17,602 bases of DNA from the NCBI GenBank assembly GCA_913061245.1, contig CAJXTO010000016.1, forward strand, positions 1-17,602, read 5' to 3'. The notes under the pieces are model-generated. The model was not told the origin of the DNA. It worked only from the letters and a program-made list of their open reading frames with translations, and ran no database searches. A program made the position numbers and the translations under genes. Source of the stretch: an uncultured Oceanospirillales bacterium (GTDB taxonomy: Bacteria; Pseudomonadota; Gammaproteobacteria; Pseudomonadales; Litorivicinaceae). Positions 13,153 through 17,602 of the stretch are shown one piece after another. Numbering within the stretch: position 1 is the stretch's first letter; each line of letters begins with the position of its first letter.

Positions 13153-15929
13153 TGAGCCACGACTTGATTCACCAAAACCGTCGCCTGTCTCAGTCAAACT
13201 CTGCCTGGGTCAAGCAATTCGCCTGCGAAGATATTGATTGTTTAATCATCTGTCGCGGACCGATTCGTAAGGAAGTCATGGATGTCTTGACGGAAATGGG
13301 TGCCAAATACGGCATCTTGCTGTCTGAAAAAGACTCCATCACCTATCAAAATGCGCTCGCACCAGAGCTTCGTCTGATTTCAGATCCAACACGCATTCAT
13401 CGTGTTCCTGATTACACAGGTGCGAGCAAAGAAGAACGCGATCAACGCATTCAGCAAATCATTCAAATCGCGAAAGATAATGGTCATAACTCGATCTTCG
13501 CAGGCTATGGATTCATGGCTGAAGATGAAAGCCTCGTCCGTGCAATTGAAGAATCGGGACTCACCTTTATCGGCCCATGCTCGCGCACCGTGCGCCAAGC
13601 TGGACTCAAAGATGAGGCAAAGCGAACAGCACTTGCCGCCGACGTATCAGTTGTTCCTGGTGTCGACGATCTCACCGTCCGTACATTGCTGGCAAAAGCA
13701 GACCGCGAAGGTGGGCTCGATACGATCGCAAAAGCACACAAGCTCGACGCACCACAAGGCGCAACGGACGCTGCCAAAGCAGAAGCGTTATTAGCAGCGA
13801 GCTATGATGCATTGGTTGATGTCATCACCATTGATGAGATTGCAGCACAAGCCGAAATCGAAGTTGCCAAGCTATTTGACCAACAACCCAATAACCGGAT
13901 CCGTCTGAAAGCAATCGGCGGCGGCGGCGGTAAAGGTCAGCGCATTTTGGTTGCGCCAAAAGACTACGCAGGCGACCACGCGACCCAAGTTAAAGACGCT
14001 TCAGCAAAAGTCCCTGCCCTACTTCGCGAAGTACTCAACGAAGTCAAAGCAACCGGTCGTGGCGACAACAAAAACGTCTTGATCGAACTGAACATCGAGA
14101 CCACACGTCACCAAGAAATCCAGGTCATCGGTAATGGAGACTGGTGTCTTACACTGGGCGGTCGTGACTGCTCATTGCAAATGCACGAACAAAAACTGCT
14201 TGAGGTCTCGACAACCGTCGAAAGCCTCAAACACGCAATCGATGCATCGAGTGACAAGCCATCGCAAAAGACAGCACTTGAGTCGGATCTGACAATTCTT
14301 GAGCGAATGGAAGACGAAGCGACACGCTTCGGAACGGCTGTAGGCCTCGATTCAGTCTCGACGTTTGAGTGTATCGTTGATGCAGACCAGCATTTCTTCA
14401 TGGAAATGAACACCCGTATCCAGGTTGAGCATCGAGTCAGTGAGCTGTGTTATGGGCTCCGTTTTGAAAACCCAAGTGATCCAACAGATGCATTTGTGGT
14501 CAATTCACTAGTCGAAGCCATGGCAATCATCGCGTGGCACAAACAAAAGCTTCCGAAGCCAACGCGCGTTCCACGCGTGACATCGTCTGTTGAAGCGCGT
14601 CTCAACGCAACCAACGCAGGTCTTGCACCACATGCCGGTGGAGTAATCGAGTATTGGTCTTCAGCGATCGACGGTGAGATTCGCGATGACCAGGGTATTT
14701 GTGTCAAAAACCCAGATACTGGCGCATTCATGAAATACACCCTTGCAGGTGCTTATGACTCGAACGTCGCGCTCCTTTTAACCGTGGGTGATGATCGTTT
14801 GATCAGCTATGAGCGGATGGCTGAAGTCTTAAGAAAAATGACGATTGACGGCCAAGATGTCCAAACCAATCTTGAGTTTCATTATGGGCTCGTCCATTGG
14901 TTTTTAGCTCAAAATCCGTACGCCAAATCGACAACAGCATTCATTCAACCCTATCTCACGTTAACGGGACTGTTGTTTGATGAAGCCAAGAAACTCGATC
15001 TGGATGCAGGTTTTGATCATCTCGCAAGTCAGTCGGCACATCCCGAGGTCTTTGCGCGTAAGCAAACACTAGTGACACGGCCGTTAAAACGACTGCTCAC
15101 CGATCCTCATTTGCTGATCGGCTGGATTTCAAAGGTCCGTCGCAACTGGTCAATCGAAGGAAATCAATTCACTTGGAATACAAATCCTTTCAATGTGTTA
15201 GCCGACCTCTATCACTATCTCAATATGGATTTTGTGGACGCAGCACCTGCTCTAGAAGTCATTTGGGACCATGATCAAGTAATCCTTGAACAAGGCCTCG
15301 GTTTCTACCAAGACCTCGAAGATCAACTCGGCACACACAACTGGAGCGAATGGTTAGAGATTCTCTCAAGCGATCGAGCGCCAAAGGGAATTGATGACGC
15401 GCTTTGGAGTGATATCCAAGCGGCTCATACAGGATTCCAGGCAGGCCTAGAGTTGATGGGCGCTGTCGCCAAATCAGCGCTTGCTGTTGGCTTTGATGAC
15501 TTAAAGGTCAATGATGACCTGACAGTCACAATTCCAGATCGCCTCAAAGACTCTGAGCTGACAGAACGTGCACGGAAGATTCTCGTACCACCACCTGTTG
15601 CTTCAGCCAATGAAATCGTTGCTGTTTCTGGAGGTATGTTCTACGCCCAAGAAACACCAGGCGCACCTCATTTCTTAGAAGTTGGAACACACTTTGAAGT
15701 CGGCGATCCACTCTACATCATCGAAGTCATGAAGATGTTTAATAAGGTGTATGCTGAATTCTCAGGCACCGTCACCGAAGCGCTTATCGAACGCGGAGAT
15801 GGGGTGATTGTGAAGAAAGGTGAATCTTTGTATCGCATTGAACCCGATGAGGTTGCCGAAGAGATTGACGAGGAAGCACTTGCGAAAGCACGCCTTTCTC
15901 ATACAGTCGAACAACTGAGTACGTTGTGA
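13152..15929 (+). CDS. Divergent biotin carboxylase fused to biotin carboxyl carrier domain (acyl-CoA carboxylase alpha subunit)
   Basis: This 925-residue protein is well above the usual 650-700 of PccA-type subunits. Order: N-terminal BC domain (about 25-145, GYGFMAEDESL, FIGP), ATP-grasp (about 150-430), BC C-terminal domain (about 475-580, VEARLNA with Arg483), an unassigned helical stretch (about 580-815) and a biotin carrier domain (about 820-898) with biotin Lys861 in EVMKM. Residues matching E. coli AccC catalytic/ATP positions are present: K153, K253 (KAIGGGGGKGQ), H320, Q343, K348, E406, E418, N420, R422, Q424 and E426. Unusual points are about 57 extra residues between K153 and K253, about 20 between K348 and E406, and QRRHQK changed to QMHEQK, so Glu346 stands at E. 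coli His236. It starts in the preceding stop (TAATG). It is probably active, forming the holoenzyme with the preceding subunit. Confidence 0.88.
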   Translation: MSHDLIHQNRRLSQSNSAWVKQFACEDIDCLIICRGPIRKEVMDVLTEMGAKYGILLSEKDSITYQNALAPELRLISDPTRIHRVPDYTGASKEERDQRIQQIIQIAKDNGHNSIFAGYGFMAEDESLVRAIEESGLTFIGPCSRTVRQAGLKDEAKRTALAADVSVVPGVDDLTVRTLLAKADREGGLDTIAKAHKLDAPQGATDAAKAEALLAASYDALVDVITIDEIAAQAEIEVAKLFDQQPNNRIRLKAIGGGGGKGQRILVAPKDYAGDHATQVKDASAKVPALLREVLNEVKATGRGDNKNVLIELNIETTRHQEIQVIGNGDWCLTLGGRDCSLQMHEQKLLEVSTTVESLKHAIDASSDKPSQKTALESDLTILERMEDEATRFGTAVGLDSVSTFECIVDADQHFFMEMNTRIQVEHRVSELCYGLRFENPSDPTDAFVVNSLVEAMAIIAWHKQKLPKPTRVPRVTSSVEARLNATNAGLAPHAGGVIEYWSSAIDGEIRDDQGICVKNPDTGAFMKYTLAGAYDSNVALLLTVGDDRLISYERMAEVLRKMTIDGQDVQTNLEFHYGLVHWFLAQNPYAKSTTAFIQPYLTLTGLLFDEAKKLDLDAGFDHLASQSAHPEVFARKQTLVTRPLKRLLTDPHLLIGWISKVRRNWSIEGNQFTWNTNPFNVLADLYHYLNMDFVDAAPALEVIWDHDQVILEQGLGFYQDLEDQLGTHNWSEWLEILSSDRAPKGIDDALWSDIQAAHTGFQAGLELMGAVAKSALAVGFDDLKVNDDLTVTIPDRLKDSELTERARKILVPPPVASANEIVAVSGGMFYAQETPGAPHFLEVGTHFEVGDPLYIIEVMKMFNKVYAEFSGTVTEALIERGDGVIVKKGESLYRIEPDEVAEEIDEEALAKARLSHTVEQLSTL

Positions 15930-15936
15930 GGACAGC

Positions 15937-17602
15937 ATGACAGATAAGAAGCAGTGGGAAGAACTCGTCGCTAAGGAGTCAAAAGGACTCACTCCAGATG
16001 AGATGACCTGGTTCACTCCAGAGGGTATTGGGCTCAAGATTCTGTATACAGAAGATGACGTTAAAGACCTCGATACGCGAAAGAGCATGCCAGGTATGGC
16101 GCCTTTTATGCGCGGTCCAAAAGCCACTATGTACGCAGGACGCCCGTGGACAATCCGTCAATACGCAGGCTTCTCAACTGCTGAAGAGTCCAACGCCTTT
16201 TACAGAAAAGCACTGGCTGCAGGCGGTCAAGGTGTATCTGTGGCATTTGATTTGGCAACACACCGCGGATACGACTCAGATCACCCGCGCGTCTCCGGTG
16301 ATGTGGGTAAAGCCGGTGTAGCCATCGACTCTGTCGAGGATATGAAAATTCTGTTTGACGGAATTCCTCTCGATCAAGTGTCTGTCTCAATGACGATGAA
16401 CGGAGCCGTATTACCTGTATTGGCTGGTTACATCGTTGCTGCTGAAGAACAAGGTGTATCTCAAGACAAGCTGTCAGGCACGATTCAGAACGATATCCTG
16501 AAAGAGTTCATGGTTCGGAACACGTATATCTATCCGCCAGAACCATCCATGCGAATTATTGGCGACATCATCAGCTATTGCTCTGGCAATATGCCGAAGT
16601 TCAATACGATCTCCATTTCCGGATATCACATCCAAGAAGCAGGTGCTGATGCAGCCCTTGAGCTTGCCTACACCCTGGCTGACGGGAAGGAATACATCCG
16701 CACCGCGCTCGCAGCAGGACTCGACATCGACCAGTTTGCACCACGTTTGTCGTTCTTCTTTGGCATCGGAATGAATTTCTACATGGAAATCGCAAAGCTC
16801 AGAGCAGCGCGCCTTCTGTGGAATGAGATTGTGAATGAATTCAATCCAAAGTCAGACCGATCAACTGTTCTAAGAACACATTGCCAAACCTCAGGCTGGT
16901 CACTCACAGAACAAGATCCATACAACAACGTGGTCAGAACAACCATTGAAGCCATGGCAGCAGTCTTTGGCGGAACCCAGTCACTGCACACCAACTCATT
17001 TGATGAGGCCATTGCTCTGCCGACAGAATTCAGTGCGCGTATCGCACGAAATACTCAGCTAATTCTTCAGGAAGAGACAGGAATACGTCAGGTCGTCGAT
17101 CCTTGGGGCGGTTCATATATGATGGAATCGCTGACCAACGAACTTGCTGACCGAGCGCGTGAATTAATCGCTGAGGTTGAAAAAGAAGGCGGCATGGCCA
17201 AAGCGATCGAAGCAGGTCTTCCGAAACTTCGAATCGAAGAATCGGCAACCAACAAACAAGCGCGTATCGATCGCGGTGAAGATGTCATTGTTGGCGTCAA
17301 TAAATACACCTTGCCTGACGGTGCTGAAGACGAGTTTGAAGTGCTTTCGATCGACAACGAAAAAGTCCGTGAGGCACAAATCGAGCGTCTCAAATCGATC
17401 AAAGCTTCACGTGACTCATCGCGAGCTGAGGCTTGCCTCAAGGCGATTACTGACTGCGCCTCCGGTGGTCCAGGCAATCTTCTTGGCCTCGCAGTCGAAG
17501 CAACCCGTGCGCGGTGTACAGTTGGTGAAATCTCTGATGCAATGGAAGTCGTATTTAAACGATTCCAAGCAACGCACCGGAGTGTTTCAGGCGTGTATGG
17601 CA
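15937..17602 (+). CDS. scpA: Methylmalonyl-CoA mutase, large/catalytic domain (cut by window edge)
   Basis: This adenosylcobalamin enzyme interconverts methylmalonyl-CoA and succinyl-CoA. About 555 codons are present and the open frame runs past the right edge. The full family is about 710-740 residues, so the C-terminal B12-binding domain (DxHxxG) is outside. The (beta/alpha)8 barrel is clear: MYAGRPWTIRQYAGF (65-79), SVAFDLATHRGYDSD (101-115), SMTMNGAVLP, GTIQNDILKEFMVRNTYIYP (181-200) and SGYHIQEAG. Positions equal to Propionibacterium Tyr89, Arg207 and His244 are Tyr76, Arg194 and His231; Tyr/Arg at the first two fits methylmalonyl-CoA rather than isobutyryl- or hydroxyisobutyryl-CoA mutases. 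The ATG at 15937 follows the carboxylase stop by 7 bases, with GAGGA overlapping that stop. It is probably the next step after the carboxylase; no epimerase gene is visible here. Confidence 0.95.
   Translation, partial: MTDKKQWEELVAKESKGLTPDEMTWFTPEGIGLKILYTEDDVKDLDTRKSMPGMAPFMRGPKATMYAGRPWTIRQYAGFSTAEESNAFYRKALAAGGQGVSVAFDLATHRGYDSDHPRVSGDVGKAGVAIDSVEDMKILFDGIPLDQVSVSMTMNGAVLPVLAGYIVAAEEQGVSQDKLSGTIQNDILKEFMVRNTYIYPPEPSMRIIGDIISYCSGNMPKFNTISISGYHIQEAGADAALELAYTLADGKEYIRTALAAGLDIDQFAPRLSFFFGIGMNFYMEIAKLRAARLLWNEIVNEFNPKSDRSTVLRTHCQTSGWSLTEQDPYNNVVRTTIEAMAAVFGGTQSLHTNSFDEAIALPTEFSARIARNTQLILQEETGIRQVVDPWGGSYMMESLTNELADRARELIAEVEKEGGMAKAIEAGLPKLRIEESATNKQARIDRGEDVIVGVNKYTLPDGAEDEFEVLSIDNEKVREAQIERLKSIKASRDSSRAEACLKAITDCASGGPGNLLGLAVEATRARCTVGEISDAMEVVFKRFQATHRSVSGVYG

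Noticed and set aside
16127..16390. Minus-strand open frame inside the mutase gene
   Set aside because: It is opposite the highly conserved methylmalonyl-CoA mutase barrel, with no domain of its own.

Overview
The window is a compact piece of a gammaproteobacterial chromosome of roughly balanced base composition. The strongest taxonomic cue is the left edge: mnmA-hflD-purB followed by a RoxA-type cupin and a GNAT acetyltransferase, an order familiar from Pseudomonas/Oceanospirillales-type genomes. AceK, SixA, DUF924 and DUF4892 proteins fit that group. I see no tRNA, rRNA, CRISPR, insertion sequence, prophage or integrase. No gap between genes exceeds about 115 bases.

Layout. (1) 39-5608, plus strand: mnmA, hflD, purB, roxA, a GNAT acetyltransferase and a CbiM-like membrane protein. 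The genes overlap or nearly touch, which suggests one transcription unit. (2) 5597-10214, minus strand, read right to left: sixA, an alpha/beta hydrolase, a secreted DUF4892 protein, a DUF924 protein and aceK, again with ATGA/GTGA couplings or short gaps. The last bases of aceK overlap the end of the CbiM-like gene on the other strand. (3) 10270-11082, plus: xthA, divergent from sixA. (4) 11089-11370, minus: a small Dabb-family protein. (5) 11485-17602, plus: acyl-CoA carboxylase carboxyltransferase, a fused biotin carboxylase/biotin carrier protein and methylmalonyl-CoA mutase, which runs off the right edge.

Functionally, the left half is translation and purine housekeeping: tRNA thiolation, adenylosuccinate lyase and ribosomal protein hydroxylation. 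The middle holds AceK, which sets the split between the TCA cycle and the glyoxylate shunt. The right end looks like a propionyl-CoA to methylmalonyl-CoA to succinyl-CoA route feeding the TCA cycle.

The least ordinary part is the carboxylase. Its 925-residue biotin carboxylase subunit is divergent: about 57 extra residues before the ATP glycine loop, QRRHQK changed to QMHEQK, and about 235 unassigned residues in the middle. The carboxyltransferase has Ala where propionyl-CoA carboxylases usually have a specificity-determining Asp. A perfect 7-bp inverted repeat stands upstream of the operon as a candidate operator. I found no clearly new defence or mobile system.
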